A DNA stretch of 8,930 nt from an uncultured Oscillospiraceae bacterium (lineage in GTDB: Bacteria > Bacillota > Clostridia > Oscillospirales > Oscillospiraceae). Position 1 is the first letter of the stretch, and each line of letters starts with the position of its first letter. The notes under the pieces were generated by a model. It was given only the letters and a program-made list of their open reading frames with translations. It ran no database searches and was not told the origin of the DNA. The position numbers were made by a program, and so were the translations under genes. Shown here in pieces: positions 1-5,344 of the stretch. The DNA lies in assembly GCA_958436045.1 (NCBI GenBank), contig CAUBIP010000071.1:1-8930 (forward strand), given 5' to 3'.

Positions 1-670
1 AGCACAGGCAGAGGGTCACCGACGCACCGGACCGCAGCAGCTGCTGCAAAATCTCCAGCTCCACGCCGGTAAAATCAGAAAAACCGTCGAGATAAAACGC
101 CTTGTCCCGGGCAAAATCCGTCTGGCCCAGGCGCTTGGAAAGATAGGCCAGGCGGTCACGGGGGTCCTGCTGCCCGGCGGCGCAGACAGTATCGTAGCTC
201 TCAAGGATCAGGCTCAGCTCCTCCAGCTTTCCGGCAAGCAGGCCCTCGGTCTGACCGGCGGCACGGCGCAAGTCAGAGGCCGTCACACCGTAGCTCTTCC
301 ACTCGTCCACCGCTGCCAGCAGCTCCGGCAGGAGCGCGGCCCGGCGGCTGCCGGCGGCATAGCGCTTGAGCCTGGAGCGGACCTGCTCCAGCGCTTGGGC
401 CATGGCCAGAACGCGCCCGCCCTGGTCCAGCGTCTGCCGGGCCACACCGCCGGACGCGGCAAAGACCCGGTTGGCAAGCCTTGTAAAGCTCAGCACCTGG
501 GCATGGCGGCAGATGCCGCTGCCGCCCTTGCGGCACAGCTGCTGCTCCGCCGCGAAGGACGCCTGCTCCGGCACAATCCAGATCCGCTGGCCATCCCCGG
601 GCTGGCAGAGCGCCGCCAGGAGTGCGGCCCGGTTTGCCTGCCAGTCCTCCCCCCATATAATCTGCAGCAT
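1..670 (-). CDS. addB: ATP-dependent helicase/nuclease subunit B (AddB), N-terminal part
   Basis: Partial gene: 223 residues are visible before the frame leaves the left edge. The family forms the AddAB complex, which processes double-strand ends for RecA-dependent repair in Firmicutes; AddB carries the Chi-recognition and one nuclease function. Seen here: IWIVPEQASFAAEQ (about residues 30-43), matching the AddB hallmark VP(E/D)Q..F..E; then VLSFTRLANRVF and a GG (about 60-75); and FYLDGFSDFTGVELEILQQL (about 195-214), matching the 'DGF..FtpqE..vL..L' stretch of B. subtilis AddB. The ATG at 670 is preceded by AGAAGGTG (676-683), and no in-frame start lies further upstream. Odd: residues 6-16 read WGEDWQANRAA where Bacillus AddB has the Walker A loop GRSGSGKT, so that motif is missing. 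The C-terminal nuclease and iron-sulfur cysteines lie outside the window. The family assignment is firm. Confidence 0.88.
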   Translation of the reverse strand, partial: MLQIIWGEDWQANRAALLAALCQPGDGQRIWIVPEQASFAAEQQLCRKGGSGICRHAQVLSFTRLANRVFAASGGVARQTLDQGGRVLAMAQALEQVRSRLKRYAAGSRRAALLPELLAAVDEWKSYGVTASDLRRAAGQTEGLLAGKLEELSLILESYDTVCAAGQQDPRDRLAYLSKRLGQTDFARDKAFYLDGFSDFTGVELEILQQLLRSGASVTLCLC

Positions 671-723
671 CGCCGCACCTTCTTTCGATTTTGTTATCTC
701 ACATTGGTCGGGCAGCCCGCGAT

Positions 724-755
724 AAAAAAGGGCAGGCGGCCCGACGCCGTCTGCC
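724..755 (-). terminator. rho-independent terminator after the RNA methyltransferase gene
   Basis: Arms 731-740 and 746-755 form a 10-bp stem (one G-U pair) around a 5-nt loop. On the minus strand this is followed by one C and then six T (724-729). It is placed to stop read-through from the methyltransferase gene, which ends at 789, before addB. It also lies just downstream of the addB -10 box, so most of the hairpin would be in the first 25 nt of the addB transcript. Confidence 0.75.
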
Positions 756-758
756 TCT

Positions 759-787
759 ATTATACATAATTCGCAGCCCTTTGCCAA
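759..787 (-). promoter_or_regulatory. sigma-A promoter for addB
   Basis: On the minus strand, TTGGCA (782-787) is followed by a 17-nt spacer and a perfect TATAAT (759-764). Expected start of transcription is near 752, about 80 nt before the addB ATG. The -35 box lies only one base beyond the stop codon (789-791) of the upstream methyltransferase gene. The predicted start falls inside the 5' arm of the terminator hairpin at 731-755, so promoter and terminator are interleaved. Confidence 0.75.
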
Positions 788-788
788 C

Positions 789-1601
789 TCATAGGCGAGG
801 CCGCAGCTGCCAAAATGCCACGGCGCTGGCCGCCGCCACATTGAGAGAGTCCACCCCGTGGGCCATGGGGATCTGGACGGCGCAGTCGCAGGCGGCAATG
901 GTCGCCGGGCGTAGGCCGGCGCCTTCGGTTCCCAAGACGATGGCCAGGCGGTCATGGCTGGGGAGCGCCGGATCGTCCATGGGGCGGGCGTCGGGCGTCA
1001 GGGCCATGGCGGCACAGTAAAAGCCTGCCGCCTGCAGCTGCGAAAGCCATCCTTCCCGGGGCAGATAGGCCCAGGGAAGCTGGAACACCGTCCCCATACT
1101 CACGCGGACGGCGCGGCGGCACAGAGGGTCGCAGCAGTCGGCTGTCAGTAAGACAGCATCGATCCCCAGCGCGGCGGCGGAGCGAAAAATCGCGCCGAGA
1201 TTCGTCGAATCCACGATGCTCTCCAGGACCGCCAGGCGCTTGGCGTCCGGGAGCAGCTGGGAAAGCGGCGGCTGGACCGGTCGGCGCATAGCGCACAGGA
1301 CGCCCCGGGTCAGCGTATAGCCTGTCAAGGCCGCCAGACAGGCCCGATCGCCCGTATAGACCGGGACGTCGCCGCAGCGGTCCAGCAGGGCGCTGGCCTG
1401 GCCGGTGATCTTCTCCCGCTCCATCAAAAACGAGACGGGCTGGCACCCGGCATCCAGCGCCGTGCCGATGACCTTCGGGCTCTCGGCGATGAACAACGCC
1501 CGCTCCGGCGCGACACGGCTGCGCAGCTGCGCCTGGGTCAGTTGAGTATAGACCGCCAGCTCCGGTGCAGTCAAGTCCGTAATTTCAATGATATTGGCCA
1601 T
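789..1601 (-). CDS. SpoU/TrmH-family RNA 2'-O-methyltransferase
   Basis: 270 residues. Enzymes of this family transfer methyl from S-adenosylmethionine to the 2'-OH of rRNA or tRNA using a trefoil-knot fold. All three SPOUT motifs are visible: motif 1, ESIVDSTNLGAIFRSA (about 127-142); motif 2, LGTEGAGL (about 223-230); motif 3, GVDSLNVAAASAVAF (about 249-263). The N-terminal 100 residues, with LFIAESPKVIGTAL (about 36-49), resemble the substrate-binding domain usual in TrmH-type rRNA methylases. The frame stays open to 1733, but the ATG at 1601 is preceded by GGAGGGC (1608-1614) and starts MANIIEITDL. The extra 44 residues upstream cross the promoter and look non-coding. The exact target nucleotide cannot be read from the sequence. 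It is a single-gene unit with its own promoter (1674-1702) and terminator (724-755). Confidence 0.9.
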   Translation of the reverse strand: MANIIEITDLTAPELAVYTQLTQAQLRSRVAPERALFIAESPKVIGTALDAGCQPVSFLMEREKITGQASALLDRCGDVPVYTGDRACLAALTGYTLTRGVLCAMRRPVQPPLSQLLPDAKRLAVLESIVDSTNLGAIFRSAAALGIDAVLLTADCCDPLCRRAVRVSMGTVFQLPWAYLPREGWLSQLQAAGFYCAAMALTPDARPMDDPALPSHDRLAIVLGTEGAGLRPATIAACDCAVQIPMAHGVDSLNVAAASAVAFWQLRPRL

Positions 1602-1619
1602 CGTTTTGCCCTCCAGAGC

Positions 1620-1647
1620 CCCGCCGCGCCGTGGGCGAGTGGGCGGG
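1620..1647 (-). promoter_or_regulatory. GC-rich leader hairpin just before the methyltransferase ribosome binding site
   Basis: Outer arms 1620-1625 and 1642-1647 (CCCGCC with GGCGGG, 6 bp) enclose an inner stem 1627-1630 with 1634-1637 (CGCC with GGCG) and a 3-nt loop. On the minus-strand transcript it ends five bases before the Shine-Dalgarno at 1608-1614. It could affect translation or mRNA stability; no known RNA family is recognised. Confidence 0.4.
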
Positions 1648-1673
1648 ATATGTCTAATTTTCTCTTGGGCTTC

Positions 1674-1702
1674 ATTATAACCGAACGCAATATTGCATGC
1701 AA
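1674..1702 (-). promoter_or_regulatory. sigma-A promoter for the RNA methyltransferase gene
   Basis: On the minus strand, TTGCAT (1697-1702) is followed by a 17-nt spacer and a perfect TATAAT (1674-1679). Transcription would begin near 1667, giving a leader of about 65 nt. This promoter lies inside the longest open frame of the downstream gene, which supports the later ATG at 1601. Confidence 0.7.
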
Positions 1703-1717
1703 GGACGGTGTCCCATT

Positions 1718-1767
1718 TTGTTAAATTCAACAATTATATTGTGAAAAATTTGTATACTATTTTTCAC
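1718..1767. repeat. cluster of three inverted repeats between two divergent promoters
   Basis: Three AT-rich dyads sit back to back. TTGTT...AACAA spans 1718-1733 (6-nt centre AAATTC). ACAAT-TAT-ATTGT spans 1730-1742 and is a perfect 13-bp palindrome. GTGAAAAAT (1741-1749) and ATTTTTCAC (1759-1767) are perfect 9-bp arms around a 9-nt spacer. The cluster lies about 65-115 bp upstream of the expected permease start and just upstream of the methyltransferase -35 box. It has no T-run arrangement typical of a terminator, so protein-binding sites are the more likely reading. Confidence 0.5.
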
Positions 1768-1797
1768 TTTGTTGGCATGTAAGACGCATTTTCGGAG

Positions 1798-1826
1798 TTG
1801 ACAAAATCCCTTAAACGTTTTAGAAT
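1798..1826 (+). promoter_or_regulatory. sigma-A promoter for the purine permease gene
   Basis: A consensus TTGACA (1798-1803), a 17-nt spacer (1804-1820) and TAGAAT (1821-1826). Transcription would start near 1833, leaving a leader of about 78 nt. The spacer contains the palindromic core AAACGTTT, so a repressor bound there would cover the promoter directly. Confidence 0.8.
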
Positions 1827-1842
1827 GTATTACAACGTTATA
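1810..1842. promoter_or_regulatory. two CG-centred palindromes overlapping the permease promoter (putative operators)
   Basis: CTTAAACGTTTTAG (1810-1823) is a dyad with 12 of 14 bases symmetric, centred on CG. TACAACGTTATA (1831-1842) is a second dyad with 10 of 12 symmetric. Their centres are 20 bp apart, close to two helical turns. A central CG inside AAACGTTT is the usual layout for LacI/GalR-family operators; E. coli PurR sites share the AAACGTTT core. Which regulator acts here is not known, and the link to purine control is inference from the downstream gene. Confidence 0.45.
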
Positions 1843-1870
1843 GCAATATCACGCTATAGCAATCTCACAC
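1839..1870 (+). repeat. tandem 16-bp direct repeat in the permease leader
   Basis: TATAGCAATATCACGC (1839-1854) is followed without a gap by TATAGCAATCTCACAC (1855-1870); 14 of 16 bases are identical. It lies immediately after the expected transcription start. It may be a pair of regulator half-sites spaced 16 bp apart or an element acting in the RNA. No purine-riboswitch core (for example GTTTCTACC) is present in the leader. Confidence 0.55.
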
Positions 1871-1872
1871 AC

Positions 1873-1906
1873 AAGGAGGGTGCGGCGTATCCCGCCGCCA
1901 CAGGAG
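1873..1906 (+). promoter_or_regulatory. leader hairpin flanked by two Shine-Dalgarno sequences
   Basis: A very strong AAGGAGGG (1873-1880) is followed by a hairpin, GCGGCG (1882-1887), loop TATCC, CGCCGC (1893-1898), and then by a second AGGAG (1902-1906) only four bases before the permease ATG at 1911. The first Shine-Dalgarno is 30 nt from the ATG in linear sequence, but folding the hairpin brings it close. No convincing start codon fits the first site by itself. Confidence 0.45.
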
Positions 1907-1910
1907 AGCA

Positions 1911-3413
1911 ATGAAAAAGAAGTACAGTTCCCCCTATGAGCTGGACGGACGTCTCCCGTTAAAGACGGCCATCCCCCTTGGCATGCAGCACGTGCTTGCC
2001 ATGTTTATCGGCAATCTGACTGCCCCGATCGTTATTTTGGGTGTCTGCGGCGTTGCCAGCGGTTCCCCGATCCATGTCACGATTCTCAGCAATGCGATGT
2101 TCATTGCCGGTATCGTCACCCTGTTCCAGCTGTACCCCGTCTGGAAGGTCGGCGCGAAGCTGCCCATCGTCATGGGCACGGACGCTGGCGTTCTTGGCAT
2201 TTACATCAGCGTTTTGACGCTGCTGGGCGGCGGCTTTGATTCTTACGGCGTCTTGCTGGGCGCTTGTATCATCGGTGGCTTTGTCGAAGTGATCATCGGC
2301 TGCTTCTACAAATACGTCGAAAAGCTGTTCCCGCCGGTCGTTATCGGCGTTGTGCTGACGGCCATCGGCATCAGCCTGATTCCTGTCGGCGTCAACACCT
2401 TCTGCGGCGGCGACGGCGCGTTGGACTTCGGCTCCACCGCAAACCTCTTCCTGGCTGGTCTGGTTCTCGCTTCTGCGCTGATCTTCCAGTTTGCATTCAA
2501 GGGCTTCATCAGCAACATCTCCCTGCTTCTGGCCATCGCCGTCGGCTATATCGCGGCGATCATTATGAACCTCACGATGCCCCACACGTTTATGACAACA
2601 GACGCCAGCGGCGCTGCTGTCGAAGCGACAAAGTCCTGGGTCATGAACTGGTCCGCCGTTGGAGACGCAGCTTGGTTCGCACTGCCAAAATTCTTGCCGG
2701 TCAAGCTTGGCTTTGATATCCGCGCCATCGTGCCGGTCTGCTTTATGTTCGTCGCCATGACGATGAATACTATGGCCTGCGTCAGCGCACTGACGAAGAT
2801 CGCCCTGGGCCGCAAGATTACCCACCGCGAAGTCACCGGCGCACTGAACTGCGACGGTCTCGGCTCCAGCTTGGCAGCCATCTTCGGCGTCCTGCCGAAC
2901 ACAGCCTTCACCCAGAACATCGGCATGGTCAACATGACCCGCATCGTCAACCGCTATTCTGTCCTGATGGGCGCAATTTTCCTGATTCTCTGTGGCTTCT
3001 GCCCGAAGCTGATGTCCGTCATCTCCATTATGCCCCCCGCTGTCCTGGGCGGTGTGGTCTGCTACATGTTCGGTACGATCCTGGTCGGCGGCATTGAGCT
3101 GCTGGGCGACGAAGGCTTCGGCCCCCGGAACACGGCCATCATCGCAGTCTCCATCGGCGTCGCTTTTGCCCTGGGCAACCGGGCAGGCTCCATGGTTGGT
3201 CTGCCCAACTGGTTCACCTCCCTGTTTGCTTCCTCCGGCGTCGCCTTTGCTGCATTCAGCGCGCTGGTGCTCAACCTGATTCTGCCGAAGGAGAAAAAGG
3301 GCCAGAAGCAGGCGCAGCAGCCGACCACGGAGGCCATTGCCGACGAAGCGGCAGCCCTGAGCAGCGATACCGCAGCGGCGATTACACCGGAAGCCATTCC
3401 GACGGAGGCTTGA
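1911..3413 (+). CDS. NCS2-family purine/pyrimidine permease (xanthine/uracil type)
   Basis: 500 residues. This family imports nucleobases, usually xanthine, uric acid or uracil, by proton symport across the inner membrane. Seen: an amphipathic N-terminus; GMQHVLAMF (24-32) with the TM1 QH pair conserved in the family; many hydrophobic segments consistent with a 14-TM fold; and the family signature QNIGMVNMTR (335-344), matching Q-N-x-G-x4-T-R. The purine-type Gln-Asn pair (335-336) favours a purine over uracil. Odd: TM8 reads FVAMTMNTMACVSA (280-293) where relatives have about '(V/L)ETvGDis', so the usual substrate-binding Glu is Asn286 (codon 2766-2768), with nearby Gly to Ala and Asp to Cys. 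The last 40 residues are a polar Ala/Glu/Thr-rich tail, longer than usual. The ATG at 1911 follows AGGAG (1902-1906). Promoter at 1798-1826, terminators at 3479-3570. Substrate is uncertain. Confidence 0.9.
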   Translation: MKKKYSSPYELDGRLPLKTAIPLGMQHVLAMFIGNLTAPIVILGVCGVASGSPIHVTILSNAMFIAGIVTLFQLYPVWKVGAKLPIVMGTDAGVLGIYISVLTLLGGGFDSYGVLLGACIIGGFVEVIIGCFYKYVEKLFPPVVIGVVLTAIGISLIPVGVNTFCGGDGALDFGSTANLFLAGLVLASALIFQFAFKGFISNISLLLAIAVGYIAAIIMNLTMPHTFMTTDASGAAVEATKSWVMNWSAVGDAAWFALPKFLPVKLGFDIRAIVPVCFMFVAMTMNTMACVSALTKIALGRKITHREVTGALNCDGLGSSLAAIFGVLPNTAFTQNIGMVNMTRIVNRYSVLMGAIFLILCGFCPKLMSVISIMPPAVLGGVVCYMFGTILVGGIELLGDEGFGPRNTAIIAVSIGVAFALGNRAGSMVGLPNWFTSLFASSGVAFAAFSALVLNLILPKEKKGQKQAQQPTTEAIADEAAALSSDTAAAITPEAIPTEA

Positions 3414-3478
3414 TCGCCCCCCTTCTCCACGATTTCATGCATTCCTTTTTCACATTCCTTTCTAAAAAATGCGGGAAA

Positions 3479-3515
3479 GGCCGTCTGTCAGTCCTCGGGC
3501 TGCAGGCGGTCTTTT
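3479..3515 (+). terminator. rho-independent terminator of the permease gene
   Basis: Arms 3479-3491 and 3500-3511 pair over 12 bp with two G-U pairs and one bulged T, around an 8-nt loop, followed by TTTT (3512-3515). The complementary AAAG and CTTT flanks can lengthen the stem. It starts 65 nt after the permease stop codon. Confidence 0.65.
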
Positions 3516-3530
3516 CCGTTGAGAGAGAAA

Positions 3531-3570
3531 GCCTCCGCCCGGGCCGAAGCGCCAAGGCGGAGGCTATTTT
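3531..3570 (+). terminator. second hairpin/terminator after the permease gene
   Basis: GCCTCCGCC (3531-3539) and GGCGGAGGC (3556-3564) are perfect 9-bp arms around a 16-nt loop, followed by TATTTT and further T-rich sequence to about 3585. It lies only 15 nt beyond the first terminator and probably acts as a back-up at this convergent junction. Confidence 0.6.
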
Positions 3571-3755
3571 CGTTTTAATTTTCGTTTGGCGGAGCGCAGG
3601 CCTACTGCTTCGTACCCCTTCGATGCTCTGCTGCGCGGCTGCAAGGGGCAGTTTGGCATGGACAGGATGAATGCACCAAGCAGGGCGCAATATACCAAAT
3701 ACCCAGCGATCCTTCGGTGCGCAGCACCGGGCAGACCTGAAGTGTTTTCAGATAC
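3571..3755. other. gene-free stretch between convergent transcription units
   Basis: No reading frame here has a ribosome binding site or recognisable protein similarity on either strand. It contains one short perfect hairpin, CGGTGC (3715-3720) with GCACCG (3724-3729) and a GCA loop. Nothing else could be supported. With 3414-3570 and 3756-3791 it makes a 378-bp interval holding only terminators. Confidence 0.5.
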
Positions 3756-3783
3756 AAAACGCCAGGCGCGGAGCGCCTGGCGT
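3756..3783 (-). terminator. rho-independent terminator of the amino-acid ABC operon
   Basis: Perfect 11-bp arms, ACGCCAGGCGC (3759-3769) and GCGCCTGGCGT (3773-3783), around a GGA loop (3770-3772), run on the minus strand into TTTT (3756-3759). It starts eight bases after the ATPase stop codon (3792-3794). Confidence 0.85.
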
Positions 3784-3791
3784 AGGGTGGT

Positions 3792-4535
3792 TCAAAGGAC
3801 CTTGGCGAGGAAGCTTTGGAGGCGCTCGCTTTGCGGGTGGCTGAAGAGCTCGTTCGGAGTATTCTCCTCGACGACCTTGCCGCCGTCCATAAAGACGACG
3901 CGGCTGCCGACCTCGCGGGCAAAGCCCATCTCGTGGGTCACGACGACCATCGTCATGCCGTCGTGGGCCAGTGCCTTCATGACATCCAGCACCTCGCCGA
4001 CCATCTCAGGGTCCAGCGCGCTGGTAGGCTCGTCGAAGAGCATGACCTCCGGCTCCATGCACAGGGCGCGGACGATGGCCACACGCTGCTTCTGGCCGCC
4101 GGAGAGCTGCTTGGGATAGGCGTTCGCCTTATCCTCCAGCCCGACACGCCGCAGCAGCTCCATGGCCCGCTGCTCTGCGGCCTCGCGGCTCTTGTGCAGC
4201 AGCTTCATGGGGGCGATGGTCATATTTTTCAGGACCGTCATATGGGGGAAGAGGTTGAAATGCTGGAACACCATCCCCATCTTCTGGCGATGCGTGTTGA
4301 TATTGCAGCGGGCATCAGTAATATCCGTCCCCTCGAAGCAGATCGTCCCGGCGGACGGGATCTCCAGTAGGTTCAGGCAGCGGAGAAACGTCGATTTGCC
4401 GGAGCCGGACGGCCCGATGACGACGACGACCTCGCCCTTGCGGATCTGCTGATCTACGCCATCCAGGGCTTTGATCTCGTCGCCTTTGAAATGCTTTTTC
4501 AGACCTTTGACATCGATCAAAATATCAGTGCTCAC
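3792..4535 (-). CDS. polar amino-acid ABC transporter, ATP-binding protein (GlnQ/HisP type)
   Basis: 247 residues, the normal length for this family. It is the cytoplasmic ATPase that powers amino-acid import by dimerising on the permease at 4525-5253. All motifs are intact: Walker A GPSGSGKST (41-49), Q-loop FQHFNLFPH with Gln91, ABC signature LSGGQKQR (144-151), Walker B VMLFDEPTSALD (164-175) and H-loop VTHE with His201. The start is GTG (4533-4535), supported by AAAGGAGG (4546-4553) ten bases upstream. It overlaps the end of the permease gene by 11 bp in another frame, which suggests translational coupling. The terminator at 3756-3783 follows directly. The substrate (Gln, Arg, His, cystine and others) cannot be read from the ATPase. 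Confidence 0.93.
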   Translation of the reverse strand: MSTDILIDVKGLKKHFKGDEIKALDGVDQQIRKGEVVVVIGPSGSGKSTFLRCLNLLEIPSAGTICFEGTDITDARCNINTHRQKMGMVFQHFNLFPHMTVLKNMTIAPMKLLHKSREAAEQRAMELLRRVGLEDKANAYPKQLSGGQKQRVAIVRALCMEPEVMLFDEPTSALDPEMVGEVLDVMKALAHDGMTMVVVTHEMGFAREVGSRVVFMDGGKVVEENTPNELFSHPQSERLQSFLAKVL

Positions 4536-5253
4536 TGTTGCGCAGCCTCCTTTCCAGACGGCTGACCAGCCAGGTGAAGAACACGACCATCACCAGGTAG
4601 ATCAGGGCCACCGCGATCAGCGGCATAAAGGGTGAGAATGTCCGCCCGCGGATAATATCGCCGCCCTTGGCAAGATCCATCACGGCGACATAACCGGCGA
4701 CGGAGGTCTCCTTCAACAGGACGATAAACTCGTTGGCCAGGGCCGGCAGGACATTTTTCAGCGCCTGGGGGATGATGATGTGCCACATGGTCTGCACATA
4801 GTTAAAGCCCAGGGAACGCCCGGCCTCCATCTGGCCCAGGTCGATGGACGCGATGCCGCCGCGGATAATCTCCGCGACATACGCGCCGGAGTTGATGCCG
4901 AAGGCCAGCATGGCGATGGCCACGCCGTTATTCGAGGAGGCGAAGATGATGTAATAGATGATCATCAGCTGCACGACGACCGGCGTGCCCCGGATAACCG
5001 TCAGATAGAGCTTACAGAGCTTATCGGCAATGGAAAGCAGGAACCGCCCCGGGCCGCGGCGCATGGCCTGCCGGTTCAGATCCCACGTGGAGCGGACGAT
5101 CGCCACCACGACGCCGATGACGATGCCCAGCAGGACCGCCACCAGGGTGATCTTCAACGTATTGCCCAGGCCGTTCAGCAGGTATTTCCAGCGATTATCC
5201 TCAATAAAATTCAGTATAAATTCAGCTTTTAGATCCGCAAACCATTGCGACAA
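4525..5253 (-). CDS. polar amino-acid ABC transporter, membrane permease (His/Glu/Gln/Arg family)
   Basis: 242 residues from the start chosen. It forms the transmembrane channel, usually as a homodimer. About five hydrophobic helices are visible. The EAA loop EAGRSLGFNYVQTMWHIIIP (143-162) is the site that docks on the ATPase, and RGTPVVVQL (88-96) is characteristic of the family. The frame also has a GTG at 5262, but the best Shine-Dalgarno, AGGAG (5262-5266), overlaps that GTG. The same site lies eight bases before the TTG at 5251-5253, which I prefer; using the GTG would add only MTA. The gene lies 91 nt downstream of the binding-protein gene, beyond a strong hairpin (5303-5332), and overlaps the ATPase gene by 11 bp. 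Confidence 0.9.
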   Translation of the reverse strand: MSQWFADLKAEFILNFIEDNRWKYLLNGLGNTLKITLVAVLLGIVIGVVVAIVRSTWDLNRQAMRRGPGRFLLSIADKLCKLYLTVIRGTPVVVQLMIIYYIIFASSNNGVAIAMLAFGINSGAYVAEIIRGGIASIDLGQMEAGRSLGFNYVQTMWHIIIPQALKNVLPALANEFIVLLKETSVAGYVAVMDLAKGGDIIRGRTFSPFMPLIAVALIYLVMVVFFTWLVSRLERRLRNSEH

Positions 5254-5302
5254 GGCTGTCACTCCTCTCTTTGTTCTCTCTCGGGGGCCCGCTCATCCGT
5301 GT

Positions 5303-5332
5303 AAAAAGGCGGGGTGATGGCCCCGCCTTTTT
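5303..5332 (-). terminator. intra-operon terminator/attenuator between binding-protein and permease genes
   Basis: AAAAAGGCGGGG (5303-5314) and CCCCGCCTTTTT (5321-5332) are perfect 12-bp arms around a 6-nt loop. On the minus strand the G/C stem ends in TTTTT, and by symmetry it could work in both directions. It starts 12 nt after the binding-protein stop (5345-5347) and lies ahead of the permease. No promoter is visible between it and the permease, so partial read-through is the likely arrangement, giving more binding protein than membrane components. Confidence 0.75.
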
Positions 5333-5344
5333 GCAATGCGTTTG

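Noticed and set aside
273..725. Several 60-127 residue frames on both strands at 273-725
   Set aside because: They are shadows of the AddB frame, which is open at the window edge and fits known AddB motifs.
1602..1733. Upstream extension of the RNA methyltransferase by 44 residues to a start at 1733
   Set aside because: The extension crosses a good promoter (1674-1702) and lacks similarity; the ATG at 1601 has GGAGGGC in the right place.
1718..1733. Rex operator (TTGTTAAATTCAACAA)
   Set aside because: The half-sites resemble Rex, but the site is two bases shorter than TTGTTAANNNNTTAACAA and the inner bases do not match.
1833..1910. Purine riboswitch in the permease leader
   Set aside because: The leader is only about 78 nt and lacks the conserved purine-aptamer core and its three-way junction.
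1959..2825. 288-residue open frame on the minus strand inside the permease gene
   Set aside because: Asp/Ala/Gln-rich antisense shadow of a clear NCS2 permease; no start signals and no recognisable domain.
3586..4370. Open frames of 177 and 184 residues on the plus strand over the ATPase gene
   Set aside because: Both overlap an ATPase with all catalytic motifs intact on the other strand and show no coding features of their own.
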